Source: Rhizobium leguminosarum bv. trifolii WSM2297 (lineage in GTDB: Bacteria > Pseudomonadota > Alphaproteobacteria > Rhizobiales > Rhizobiaceae). From it: DNA of 64,000 nt. Of this stretch, positions 18,381-26,323 are shown piece after piece. The position numbers and the translations under genes were made by a program. The notes beneath the pieces are model-generated. The model was not told where the DNA came from and made no database searches. It saw nothing but the letters and a program-made list of their open reading frames with translations. The stretch lies in the NCBI RefSeq assembly GCF_000271845.1, contig NZ_JH719395.1, positions 2,766,208 to 2,830,207 of the forward strand, given 5' to 3'. Position 1 is the stretch's first letter. Each line of letters begins with the position of its first letter.

Positions 18381-20164
18381 ACGCCACCCCTCGCCAGGAA
18401 CCTTTCGATCTCAACGATCCCGCCTTGCGCGCCCGCGCCGTTGCCGCTGCGCGCGGCGATGCCCCCTTCGACGTGCTGATTACCGGCGGCCGCCTGCTCG
18501 ACGCGGTGACCGGCCTGATCCGGGACGCTGATATTGGTCTCGTCGGCGCCCTGATCGCCAGCGTCCATGCCCCGGCAAGCCGCACGGATGCGGTCGAGAT
18601 CATCGATGCCAAGAGCGGCATCCTGACGCCCGGTCTGATCGATACGCACATACATGTCGAAAGTTCGATGGTGACGCCGGCCGAATATGCAAGCGCCGTG
18701 CTGCCGCGCGGCGTGACCACCATCGTCTGGGATCCGCATGAATTCGGCAACGTCCATGGCCTCGACGGTGTGCGCTGGGCGATCGAGGCGGCGCGCTCAC
18801 TGCCGCTGCGTATGATCCTGCTTGCCCCGTCCTGCGTGCCATCGGCACCGGGCCTGGAACGTGCCGGCGCCGATTTCGATGCCGCCATCGTCACCGAGAT
18901 GCTGCGCTCCTCGGCCGTCGGCGGCGTCGCCGAAGTCATGAATATGCGCGGCGTCATCGACGGCGACCCGCGCATGACTGATATCGTCAATGCCGGTCTT
19001 GCCTCCGGTAAACTCGTCTGCGGCCATGCTCGCGGTCTCGAGGGCGCCGATCTCAACGCCTTCATGGCAGCAGGCGTCACCTCCGACCACGAACTCACCT
19101 CCGGTGCCGACCTCGCCGCCAAGCTTTCCGCCGGCCTGACGATCGAGCTGCGCGGCTCCCATGACCATCTGCTCAGGGAATTCGTCGAGGTGCTGAATGG
19201 TCTCGGCCACCTGCCCCCGACCGTGACCCTCTGCACCGACGATGTCTTTCCCGATGAACTTTATCAAGGCGGCGGGCTCGACGACGTCATCCGCCGTCTG
19301 GTGCGCTACGGCATGAAGCCGGAGTGGGCGCTGCGGGCCGCGACCTTCAACGCCGCACAGCGCCTGAAGCGCTCGGATCTCGGCCTCCTCGCCACTGGCC
19401 GCCGTGCCGACATCGTGCTCTTCGAGGACTTTACGGAATTCCGAGCGCGGCTGGTCATCTCGGGCGGCCGCATCGCCGCCCGCAACGGCAGCATGCAGGC
19501 TGACGTCCGACAGCGCGATACGTCACCGCTTGAAAATTCGGTGAAGCTTCCGCAATTCGGCGAGAATGATTTCCGCATTCCCTCGAGAGGCGAACGCGTC
19601 CGCGTCGCCACCATCGATCGCCCGCGCTTCACGCAATGGGGCGAGGCGGAGACGGAGGTCAAAGACGGGTTCGTCATGCCACCGCCCGGTAGCGCCATGA
19701 TCGCCGTCGCCCACCGCTACGGCGAGGCCGACGGCACCCCGCGTATCGGCTTCCTCACCGGCTGGGGCGAATGGCGCGGCGCCTTCTGCACCACCGTCTC
19801 GCATGACAGCCACAACCTCACCGTCTTCGGCGGCAATGCACGCGACATGGCGCTTGCCGCCAACGCCGTCATATCAGCCGGCGGCGGCATGGCGGTCGCC
19901 AAAGACGGAAAGATCGAGGCGATCCTGCCGCTGCCGCTCTCCGGCCTAGTGACCGATGCATCGCTGAAGGACACCGCTTCCGCCTTCGCCGACATCCGCA
20001 AGGCGATGGGAAAAATCGTCGATTGGAAACCGCCCTATCGAGTCTTCAAGGCCTGCTTCGGCGCGACGCTCGCCTGCAATACCGGCCCGCACCAGACGGA
20101 CCGGGGGATTGCCGATGTGGTGACGGGAAGCGTGATGGAAAGTCCGGTGCTGGAGGTTTTGTAA
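18377..20164 (+). CDS. ade: adenine deaminase
   Basis: The product converts adenine to hypoxanthine and ammonia. The 595-residue protein has the amidohydrolase metal motif DTHIHVESSM near residue 91, WDPHEFGNVHG near 118, and the glycine-rich C-terminal region of the Ade family (SHDSHNLTVFGGN near 475). It overlaps the nucleoside hydrolase in ATGA. Together they would turn adenosine into ribose, hypoxanthine and ammonium. A RIME-like hairpin pair follows and may end the transcript. Confidence 0.93.
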   Translation: MNATPRQEPFDLNDPALRARAVAAARGDAPFDVLITGGRLLDAVTGLIRDADIGLVGALIASVHAPASRTDAVEIIDAKSGILTPGLIDTHIHVESSMVTPAEYASAVLPRGVTTIVWDPHEFGNVHGLDGVRWAIEAARSLPLRMILLAPSCVPSAPGLERAGADFDAAIVTEMLRSSAVGGVAEVMNMRGVIDGDPRMTDIVNAGLASGKLVCGHARGLEGADLNAFMAAGVTSDHELTSGADLAAKLSAGLTIELRGSHDHLLREFVEVLNGLGHLPPTVTLCTDDVFPDELYQGGGLDDVIRRLVRYGMKPEWALRAATFNAAQRLKRSDLGLLATGRRADIVLFEDFTEFRARLVISGGRIAARNGSMQADVRQRDTSPLENSVKLPQFGENDFRIPSRGERVRVATIDRPRFTQWGEAETEVKDGFVMPPPGSAMIAVAHRYGEADGTPRIGFLTGWGEWRGAFCTTVSHDSHNLTVFGGNARDMALAANAVISAGGGMAVAKDGKIEAILPLPLSGLVTDASLKDTASAFADIRKAMGKIVDWKPPYRVFKACFGATLACNTGPHQTDRGIADVVTGSVMESPVLEVL

Positions 20165-20205
20165 GTCGGGACGCACAGACCACAAACGAGAGGGAGTGCC
20201 GTGCA

Positions 20206-20323
20206 GCCCCCTCATCCGCCCTACGGGCACCTTCTCCCCGCTGGGGAGAAGAGGAATAGAGACCTCGCGACACATCCCCTTCGCCCCAGCGGGGAGAAGG
20301 TGCCGGCAGGCGGATGAGGGGGC
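20206..20323. repeat. RIME-like rhizobial intergenic mosaic element
   Basis: Two long inverted arms face each other. The left arm (20207-20246) begins CCCCTCATCCGCC and ends with CTTCTCCCCGCTGGGG. The right arm (about 20284-20322) starts CCCCAGCGGGGAGAAGG and ends GGCGGATGAGGGGG. Each arm also contains its own small palindrome CCCCGCTGGGG or its inverse. This is the type of palindromic element named RIME in rhizobia. It lies between convergent adenine deaminase and amidohydrolase genes. Confidence 0.8.
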
Positions 20324-20336
20324 CACAAACGCGACC

Positions 20337-21506
20337 TTATGTCTTCAACTCCAGCTCCACCAACGCCACCCAATAAGCCGCCCCATATCCAAGCGCCCCG
20401 TCATTGAAATCATAGGCCGTGTTGTGATGCAGCGCCCCGTCCACTGCCGGGCCATTGCCGAGCCAGACATAACAACCCAGCGCGTTCTGCGCGAAGAAGG
20501 CAAAGTCGTCCCCTGCCGTCGACGGTGGAAAATTCGTCCGCACCTTCTCGCCGAACACCGTGCCGGCCGCCGCGAGCGCCCGGGCGGTCGCCTCCCCGTC
20601 ATTGACGACAGGCGGGATGCGCCGCTCGAAACGATAGTCGACCTCAATCCCGTACATCGCCGCCGTTCCGCTCGCCAACCGGCCGATCTCGGTTTCCAAC
20701 TGATCGCGCACATCAGGCGAATAGGCCCGCGCCGTGCCGCCGATCTCCACGATATCGGGGATGACGTTCAGCGCCTTGGAATCACCCGCCTGCAGGAAAC
20801 AGGCGCTGACGACGGCCGGCTGCAACGGATCGACTACCCGCCCGACGATCGTCTGCAGCGATGACAGGAAGGTGGCGGCGGCCGTGATCGGATCGCGGCC
20901 GAGATGCGGCTTGGCGCCGTGTGTGCCGATGCCGCGGAAGGTAATGCGCCAGCTGTCGGAAGAAGCAAGCTGCGGCCCCTCGACCACGGCGATCTCGTCA
21001 ACCGCAAGACCGGGCATGTTGTGCAGCCCGTAGACGGCGTCGCAGGGGAAAAGCTTGAACAGCCCCTCGTCGACCATGCGCTTCGCCCCGCCGCGGCCCT
21101 CTTCGGCCGGCTGGAAGATGAAATGTACCGTACCGGAAAAATTCCGCGTCGCCGCAAGATAACGCGCGGCGCCGAGCAGCATCGTCGTATGACCATCATG
21201 GCCGCAGGCATGCATCTTCCCCGGAGCCGTCGATTTATAGGGGCGATCCGCCGTTTCAGGCATGGCGAGCGCATCCATATCGGCGCGCAGCCCAATCGTG
21301 CGGGTGCCATTGCCGACCTGCAGCGTGGCGACCACGCCGGTGCCACCGAGGCCGCGGTGCACCGTGATGCCCGCCTCATCAAGAAGTCTCGCGACAATGC
21401 CGCTGGTACGCTCCTCCTCGAAGCCGAGCTCGGGATGGGCATGCAGATCACGGCGCAAGGACGTAAGAAACGGCAGATCGTCCTTGATCCGGGCGGGAAT
21501 GCTCAT
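20337..21506 (-). CDS. M20-family amidohydrolase (hippurate/indole-acetyl-amino-acid hydrolase type)
   Basis: This 389-residue metallo-amidohydrolase has the family metal motif MHACGHDGHTTMLLGAARYL near residues 97-116 and the HNMPG loop near 157. The M20D subfamily hydrolyses N-acyl or N-aroyl amino acids such as hippurate or auxin conjugates. It follows tctA by 92 bases on the same strand, so it is probably co-transcribed with the transporter and may process the imported compound. The exact substrate is unknown. Confidence 0.87.
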   Translation of the reverse strand: MSIPARIKDDLPFLTSLRRDLHAHPELGFEEERTSGIVARLLDEAGITVHRGLGGTGVVATLQVGNGTRTIGLRADMDALAMPETADRPYKSTAPGKMHACGHDGHTTMLLGAARYLAATRNFSGTVHFIFQPAEEGRGGAKRMVDEGLFKLFPCDAVYGLHNMPGLAVDEIAVVEGPQLASSDSWRITFRGIGTHGAKPHLGRDPITAAATFLSSLQTIVGRVVDPLQPAVVSACFLQAGDSKALNVIPDIVEIGGTARAYSPDVRDQLETEIGRLASGTAAMYGIEVDYRFERRIPPVVNDGEATARALAAAGTVFGEKVRTNFPPSTAGDDFAFFAQNALGCYVWLGNGPAVDGALHHNTAYDFNDGALGYGAAYWVALVELELKT

Positions 21507-21598
21507 GGGCCTGGATGTCCTGTCAAGCGAAGCGGGCGCCCAACCGGCGCCCGCATCAGATCATCCTTTGTTCATCAAACAGACCGCAAGTTCAACCA

Positions 21599-23107
21599 TC
21601 AAGTCTCCTCAACGAACACCTCTTCGCGCTTCTTCTTGACGCTCGGCAGGAAGACCACGATGAGCACGGCGACCGCGATCGCCAGAAGCGTGGCGCTGAT
21701 CGGCCGCGTGACGAAGGTGGTCGGATCGCCGCGCGACAGGATCATCGCGCGCCTCAGATTCTCTTCGAGCAGCGGTCCGAGCACGAAGCCGAGCAGCAGT
21801 GGCGCCGGCTCGCAGCGAAGCTTTGCCAGCACATATCCGATTAGCCCGAAGAAGGCGACGGCATAGAGGTCGTAGACGTTGGCGTTGACGCTGTAGACCC
21901 CGATCGAGCAGAAGGCCATGATGACGGGGAAGAGCACGTAGTAGGGCACGGTCAGCAGCTTCACCCAGAGCCCGATCAGCGGCAGGTTGAGGATGACGAG
22001 CATCAGGTTGCCGATCCACATCGAGGCGATGATGCCCCAGAACAGCGCCGGTTGCTCGGTGGCGACGTTCGGTCCCGGTACGATGCCCTGAATGATCATC
22101 GCGCCGACCATCAGCGCCATGACGGGATTGGCCGGAATGCCGAGTGTCAACAACGGAATGAACGAGGTCTGCGCCCCGGCATTGTTGGCCGATTCCGGTC
22201 CGGCGACGCCGGCAACCGCTCCCTTGCCGAATTCCGCCGGCGTCTTCGACAGGCGTTTCTCCACCGTATAGGAGGCGAAGGAGGCAAGGATCGCACCACC
22301 ACCCGGGAGGATGCCGAGCGCCGAACCGATCGCCGTGCCACGAATGATGGGCGCAATCATCTCCTTGAATTCCTGGCGCGAGGGCAAGAGGCCGGACACC
22401 TTGGCCATCAGCACCGTGCGGGTCGACTCGCCTTCGAGGTTGCGCAGGATTTCCGCCACGCCGAAGACGCCGACCGCGAGCGCCACGAAATTCAGCCCGT
22501 CGGCATATTCGCGGATGCCGAGCGTGAAGCGCGGCGTGCCGGTATAAATATCGGTGCCGACGAGACCGAGCAGCAGCCCGAGCGCCACCATCGCCAGCGC
22601 CTTGACCACCGAGCCATGCGCGAGAGCGATCGACGACACGAGGCCGACGATCATCAGCGAGAAATATTCGGCCGAGCCGAATTGCAGCGCGATGGCGGTG
22701 AGCGGCGGCGCGAAGATCGCAACGAGGAAGGTCGAGACCGTGCCGGCGAAAAACGAGCCGAGTGCGGCGATCGCAAGCGCTGCTCCCGCCCTGCCCTTGC
22801 GCGCCATCTGGTAACCGTCGATTGCAGTGACGGCGGAAGAGGATTCGCCCGGCATGTTGATGAGGATCGCCGTCGTCGAACCGCCATACTGGGCGCCGTA
22901 ATAGATGCCGGCGAGCATGATCAGCGAGGAGACCGGTTCGAGCTGGAAGGTGATCGGCAGGAGCATGGCGATCGTCGCCGTGGCGCCGATGCCTGGCAGG
23001 ACGCCGATCAACGTGCCGAGCAGCACGCCGATCAGGCAGAAGAGCAGATTGTCGAATGTGCCGGCTGTCGCAAAACCGAGCGCGAGATTGCTGAAAAGAT
23101 CCATCAT
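21599..23107 (-). CDS. tctA: tripartite tricarboxylate transporter large permease
   Basis: The 502-residue protein has about 11-12 membrane helices. The family signatures [20 protein letters not shown] near residue 38 and [20 protein letters not shown] near residue 75 are clear. It is the large membrane subunit of a secondary transporter that works with the small subunit TctB and the periplasmic binding protein TctC. The small-subunit gene ends seven bases upstream. Confidence 0.93.
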   Translation of the reverse strand: MMDLFSNLALGFATAGTFDNLLFCLIGVLLGTLIGVLPGIGATATIAMLLPITFQLEPVSSLIMLAGIYYGAQYGGSTTAILINMPGESSSAVTAIDGYQMARKGRAGAALAIAALGSFFAGTVSTFLVAIFAPPLTAIALQFGSAEYFSLMIVGLVSSIALAHGSVVKALAMVALGLLLGLVGTDIYTGTPRFTLGIREYADGLNFVALAVGVFGVAEILRNLEGESTRTVLMAKVSGLLPSRQEFKEMIAPIIRGTAIGSALGILPGGGAILASFASYTVEKRLSKTPAEFGKGAVAGVAGPESANNAGAQTSFIPLLTLGIPANPVMALMVGAMIIQGIVPGPNVATEQPALFWGIIASMWIGNLMLVILNLPLIGLWVKLLTVPYYVLFPVIMAFCSIGVYSVNANVYDLYAVAFFGLIGYVLAKLRCEPAPLLLGFVLGPLLEENLRRAMILSRGDPTTFVTRPISATLLAIAVAVLIVVFLPSVKKKREEVFVEET

Positions 23108-23113
23108 CGCCTC

Positions 23114-23575
23114 CTAGAACCGGACCCAGGGGCCGAAGCGCTCGAACGGCAGGCCGAGCCCATAACTGAAGACCGCCACCGAAAAGACCGTCAGCAGCAG
23201 CGAAAGAATGATCGCGAAGAACACATTCATCTTTTGCGATGCGAAACAGGCGATGAAGGCGGTGAAGAACAGCGCCGGCGCAAAGCCGAGCCCGCGCACC
23301 GTCAGCCCGAAAAAGACCGGCGCCGGCAGGATGAACAGCATGCCGCGCCAGGCGAAGGGGTCGATCGGCTCACCCTCGACGCGCAGCGCCTGGATGAAGA
23401 TGATCGCTCCGAGAAGCACGAGCACGCAGGCAAGCACCAGCGGAAAATAACCAGGCCCCATGCGTACTGCCGTGCCGAGGTCGAGCCCCAGCGACTGCAG
23501 GGCGAAGAAAGCGCCGGTCGCGACGAAAAGCGCACCGCAGATCGCGTTGGTGGTATCGAAACTGATGGATTTCAT
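23114..23575 (-). CDS. tctB: tripartite tricarboxylate transporter small membrane subunit
   Basis: This 153-residue protein has four predicted membrane helices, as usual for TctB. The start at 23575 (MKSISFDTTNAICGALF) is chosen because GGAGACACC precedes it; an in-frame upstream ATG at 23617 would add 14 unrelated residues. It lies between tctC, from which it is separated by a 214-base gap holding a palindromic repeat, and tctA. Confidence 0.87.
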   Translation of the reverse strand: MKSISFDTTNAICGALFVATGAFFALQSLGLDLGTAVRMGPGYFPLVLACVLVLLGAIIFIQALRVEGEPIDPFAWRGMLFILPAPVFFGLTVRGLGFAPALFFTAFIACFASQKMNVFFAIILSLLLTVFSVAVFSYGLGLPFERFGPWVRF

Positions 23576-23628
23576 GGTGTCTCCTGGAGTTGGAGATGGT
23601 TCACGTAACATCGGCACTGCAGCAATTG

Positions 23629-23769
23629 CCCCTCATGCGCCTGCCGGCACCGTCCTTCGGACCCCGGCAAGCGGGAAGACGGGAACGCGCCGCAACCTTC
23701 CGTTCCCCGCCACGTCTCGCAGGGCACGTCCCTCTCCCCGCGAGCGGGGAGAGGGTTAGGGTGAGGGGC
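23629..23769. repeat. palindromic intergenic element inside the tctC-tctB gap
   Basis: The clearest part is the hairpin CCCTCTCCCCG (23730-23740) with CGGGGAGAGGG (23745-23755), followed by TTAGGGTGAGGGG. The left end (23629 on) has CCCCTCATGCGCCTGCCGGCACC, which resembles the arm of the element at 20206. It could stabilise or attenuate the message between the binding-protein gene and the membrane-subunit genes. Confidence 0.65.
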
Positions 23770-23789
23770 TATTCCTGGCACATCCCTCA

Positions 23790-24773
23790 CTAGTCGGCAT
23801 ATTCGCCGGCAGCCTCGATCACCGGCTTCCAGCGGGCGATCTCGCTTTCGAGCTTGGCTTTCAGTGCAGTCGGCGTCGCGTCGGCGTCCGAGGATGGCGC
23901 CGTGCCGAGTTCGGCGAATCGCGCGGCAACGTTCGTATCCTTGAGCGCGACCTGCAGTGATTTCGACAGCCGTTCGTTGATCGCTGCCGGCGTGCCCTTC
24001 GGCGTGTAGATGCCGTGCCAGATGCCAACTTCGAAGCCCGGCAGGCCGGCTTCGACAGCTGTCGGAATGTCCTTCATCACGTCGAGGCGCTTGGGCGAGG
24101 TCACGGCATAGGCCTTGATCGTGCCGCCCTGGATCTGCTTCGTCGTATTGGTCGTCTGGTCGCACATGATGTCGACCTGGCCGCCGAGCAGATCGGTCAT
24201 GGCAGGGCCGGTGCCCTTATAGGGAACGGTCGTCAGCGGCGTCTGGATGGCGCTCATGAACATCATGCCGCAGAGATGCGAGGCAGCGCCGATGCCGGCA
24301 TTGGCAACCGTCACCTTGTCCTTGTTGGCCTTGACATAGTCGATCAGCCCCTTGAGATCGGTCGGTTCGAAATCCTTGCGTGCGACGATCGTCATCGGCA
24401 CCTCGGTGACGAGGCCGACATAGTCGAAGGCGCCGAGCGTGTCATAGGCGAGCTTGCGGTAGAGCGTGGCGCTGGTCGCCATGCCGATATGGTGCAGCAG
24501 GATGGTGTAACCATCGGGATCGGAACTCGCCACGCGGCCGGCGCCGAGCGTGCCGCCGGCGCCGCCGACATTTTCGACGACGATCTGCTGACCGAGATCC
24601 TTCGACATGGATTCGGCGACGAGGCGCGCGACGGTGTCGGTCGGGCCGCCAGCCGCAAACGGCACGACCATCGTGATGGTGCGTTCGGGATAGGTCTGCG
24701 CCGAAGCGGCGCCGGCGAGAACAGAGACTGCGGCAGCCGCGGTCAGGCCGAGCATGGCCTTCAGAATTTTCAT
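23790..24773 (-). CDS. tctC: tripartite tricarboxylate transporter substrate-binding protein
   Basis: The protein has 327 residues and a cleavable signal peptide (MKILKAMLGLTAAAAVSVLAGAASAQ). The family signatures TYPERTITMVVPFAAGGPTD at the mature N-terminus and GAGGTLGAGRVA near residue 80 identify the Bug/TctC fold. The start at 24773 follows GGGAGGAAACG. Ligands in this family range from citrate to diverse carboxylates and aromatic acids. It is the first gene of tctCBA and lies after the two-component system genes on the same strand. Confidence 0.92.
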   Translation of the reverse strand: MKILKAMLGLTAAAAVSVLAGAASAQTYPERTITMVVPFAAGGPTDTVARLVAESMSKDLGQQIVVENVGGAGGTLGAGRVASSDPDGYTILLHHIGMATSATLYRKLAYDTLGAFDYVGLVTEVPMTIVARKDFEPTDLKGLIDYVKANKDKVTVANAGIGAASHLCGMMFMSAIQTPLTTVPYKGTGPAMTDLLGGQVDIMCDQTTNTTKQIQGGTIKAYAVTSPKRLDVMKDIPTAVEAGLPGFEVGIWHGIYTPKGTPAAINERLSKSLQVALKDTNVAARFAELGTAPSSDADATPTALKAKLESEIARWKPVIEAAGEYAD

Positions 24774-24939
24774 CGTTTCCTCCCTGATGAAACAAGCAAG
24801 CCCGCCGACACATCCTCCGCGCCGGGCATGACCTATTTGCCGCCGGGAAAAACCGACCCGCAATCACTGCCACCACTTTCGAGAGACGATTTTGCAACAG
24901 TGCGATGCAGCATGGGTCGATTTGGAAACAAACGGCTTG

Positions 24940-24967
24940 GGCGATGGGTGGATTTCCACCCATCGCC
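24940..24967 (-). terminator. perfect hairpin after the response-regulator gene
   Basis: GGCGATGGGTGG (24940-24951) and CCACCCATCGCC (24956-24967) form a 12-base perfect stem with a four-base loop, 22 bases beyond the response-regulator stop. No T run follows on either strand, so it is either a terminator without a T tract or an mRNA 3' stabiliser. Confidence 0.5.
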
Positions 24968-24988
24968 AACACAGGCGGCCGCCGAGAA

Positions 24989-26323
24989 TTAGCCTTCCGT
25001 GGTCAGCATTCGCTTGTCGAGGCCATATTTCTGCATCTTTTCGTAGAGCGTCTTGCGGGAAATGCCGAGTGCCTCATAAACCGGCTTGAGGCTACCGCCA
25101 TGCGCCACCAGCGCGCTGGCAATGACGCCCCGTTCGAATTCGGCGACGCGCTCCGCCAGCCCGGTCGCCTCCTCCGCCTGTGGCCCGCCATCGTCGAGAC
25201 CGAGGACCAGACGGTCTGCGGCATTTCTGAGTTCGCGCACGTTGCCCGGCCAGTCACGCTGGGCAATGTCGGAGATCACCTCGGGCGGCACGGCCACCTC
25301 GTCGCGGCCGTAGCGGGCCGCCGCTTCCCGAACCAGCTGCAGAAAGAGCAGCGGAACATCCGCCCGGCGCTGCGACAGCGACGGCACATGCAGCGTCGCG
25401 ACGTTCAGCCGATAGAAAAGATCGGCGCGGAAGCGCCCCGCCGCCACCTCGGCCTCCAGATCCACCTTGCTCGTGGCGATAAAGCGCACGTCGAGCGCCA
25501 CCGTCTCATTCGATCCCAACCGGGAGATCACGCGCTCCTGCAGCACCCGCAGGAACTTCGCCTGCAGGTCGAAGGGCATGGAGCCGATTTCGTCGAGCAG
25601 GATGGCGCCGCCGCGCCCATGCTCGAATTTTCCGTAACGCGGCCTCACCGCGCCGGGAAAGGCGCCCACCTCATGGCCGAAGAGCTCGCTCTCGATCAGG
25701 TTTGCCGGCAATGCTGCGCAATTGATCGCGATGAACGGCCGGCTCGCCCGGGCGCTGATATCGTGCAGCGCCCGCGCCACCACCTCTTTGCCGGCGCCGG
25801 TTTCGCCGACAATAAGCGTATCGGCATCGCTCGCGCCGATCGCCCGAATGCGGTAGCGCAGATCCACCATCACCTGCGTGCGCCCCGGCAGCCGCGCCTC
25901 GATATCGTCGCGTTTGCCGGCGACCGCTTTCAGCAGCCGGTTTTCGAGCACGAGACCACGCCGCTCCATCGCCCGGCGGATGACGCCGGCAAGCATCTCG
26001 GGCGTGAACGGCTTCTCGATGAAATCATAGGCGCCTTCGCGCATCGCCTTCACCGCAAGCTGAACGTCGCCGTGGCCGGTGACGAGAATGACCGGCACCT
26101 CCGGGTCGAGCTCGCGGAGCTTCTGCATCAGCGTCATCCCGTCCATGCCGGGCATGCGGATATCGCTGACGACGACGCCGGGAAAACTGTAGCCGATCAA
26201 TTCCAGCACATGATCGCCGTTCGAAAAGGTCTCGACGCTAAAGCCGGAAAGCTCCAGCGCCTGCGCCGTCGAGCGGCGCAGTTCCTCTTCGTCGTCGACC
26301 AGCAGGATCTTCGCATCGTTCAT
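24989..26323 (-). CDS. sigma-54-dependent response regulator, DctD-like, with variant GAFPGA loop
   Basis: The 444-residue protein has a receiver domain (phospho-acceptor Asp54 in VVSDIRMPG), an AAA+ sigma-54 interaction domain with Walker A GETGAGKE, and a C-terminal Fis-type helix-turn-helix (LGISRKTLYEKMQKYGL). The sigma-54-contacting loop, normally GAFTGA, reads GAFPGA at residues 220-225. The gene overlaps the histidine kinase gene by four bases. The pair resembles DctB/DctD. It may control the tct genes downstream, but the proline raises doubt about sigma-54 activation. Confidence 0.9.
   Translation of the reverse strand: MNDAKILLVDDEEELRRSTAQALELSGFSVETFSNGDHVLELIGYSFPGVVVSDIRMPGMDGMTLMQKLRELDPEVPVILVTGHGDVQLAVKAMREGAYDFIEKPFTPEMLAGVIRRAMERRGLVLENRLLKAVAGKRDDIEARLPGRTQVMVDLRYRIRAIGASDADTLIVGETGAGKEVVARALHDISARASRPFIAINCAALPANLIESELFGHEVGAFPGAVRPRYGKFEHGRGGAILLDEIGSMPFDLQAKFLRVLQERVISRLGSNETVALDVRFIATSKVDLEAEVAAGRFRADLFYRLNVATLHVPSLSQRRADVPLLFLQLVREAAARYGRDEVAVPPEVISDIAQRDWPGNVRELRNAADRLVLGLDDGGPQAEEATGLAERVAEFERGVIASALVAHGGSLKPVYEALGISRKTLYEKMQKYGLDKRMLTTEG

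Noticed and set aside
22052..23608. Long open frame on the plus strand rich in Arg, Glu and Asp
   Set aside because: It is antisense to tctA and tctB and has the composition typical of shadow frames in high-GC DNA.
24774..24960. Possible sigma-54 (-24/-12) promoter before tctC, at a TGGCA...TTGC-like match on the minus strand
   Set aside because: The GG and GC dinucleotides are 8 or 11 bases apart in the available registers, not 10, so the match does not meet the required spacing.
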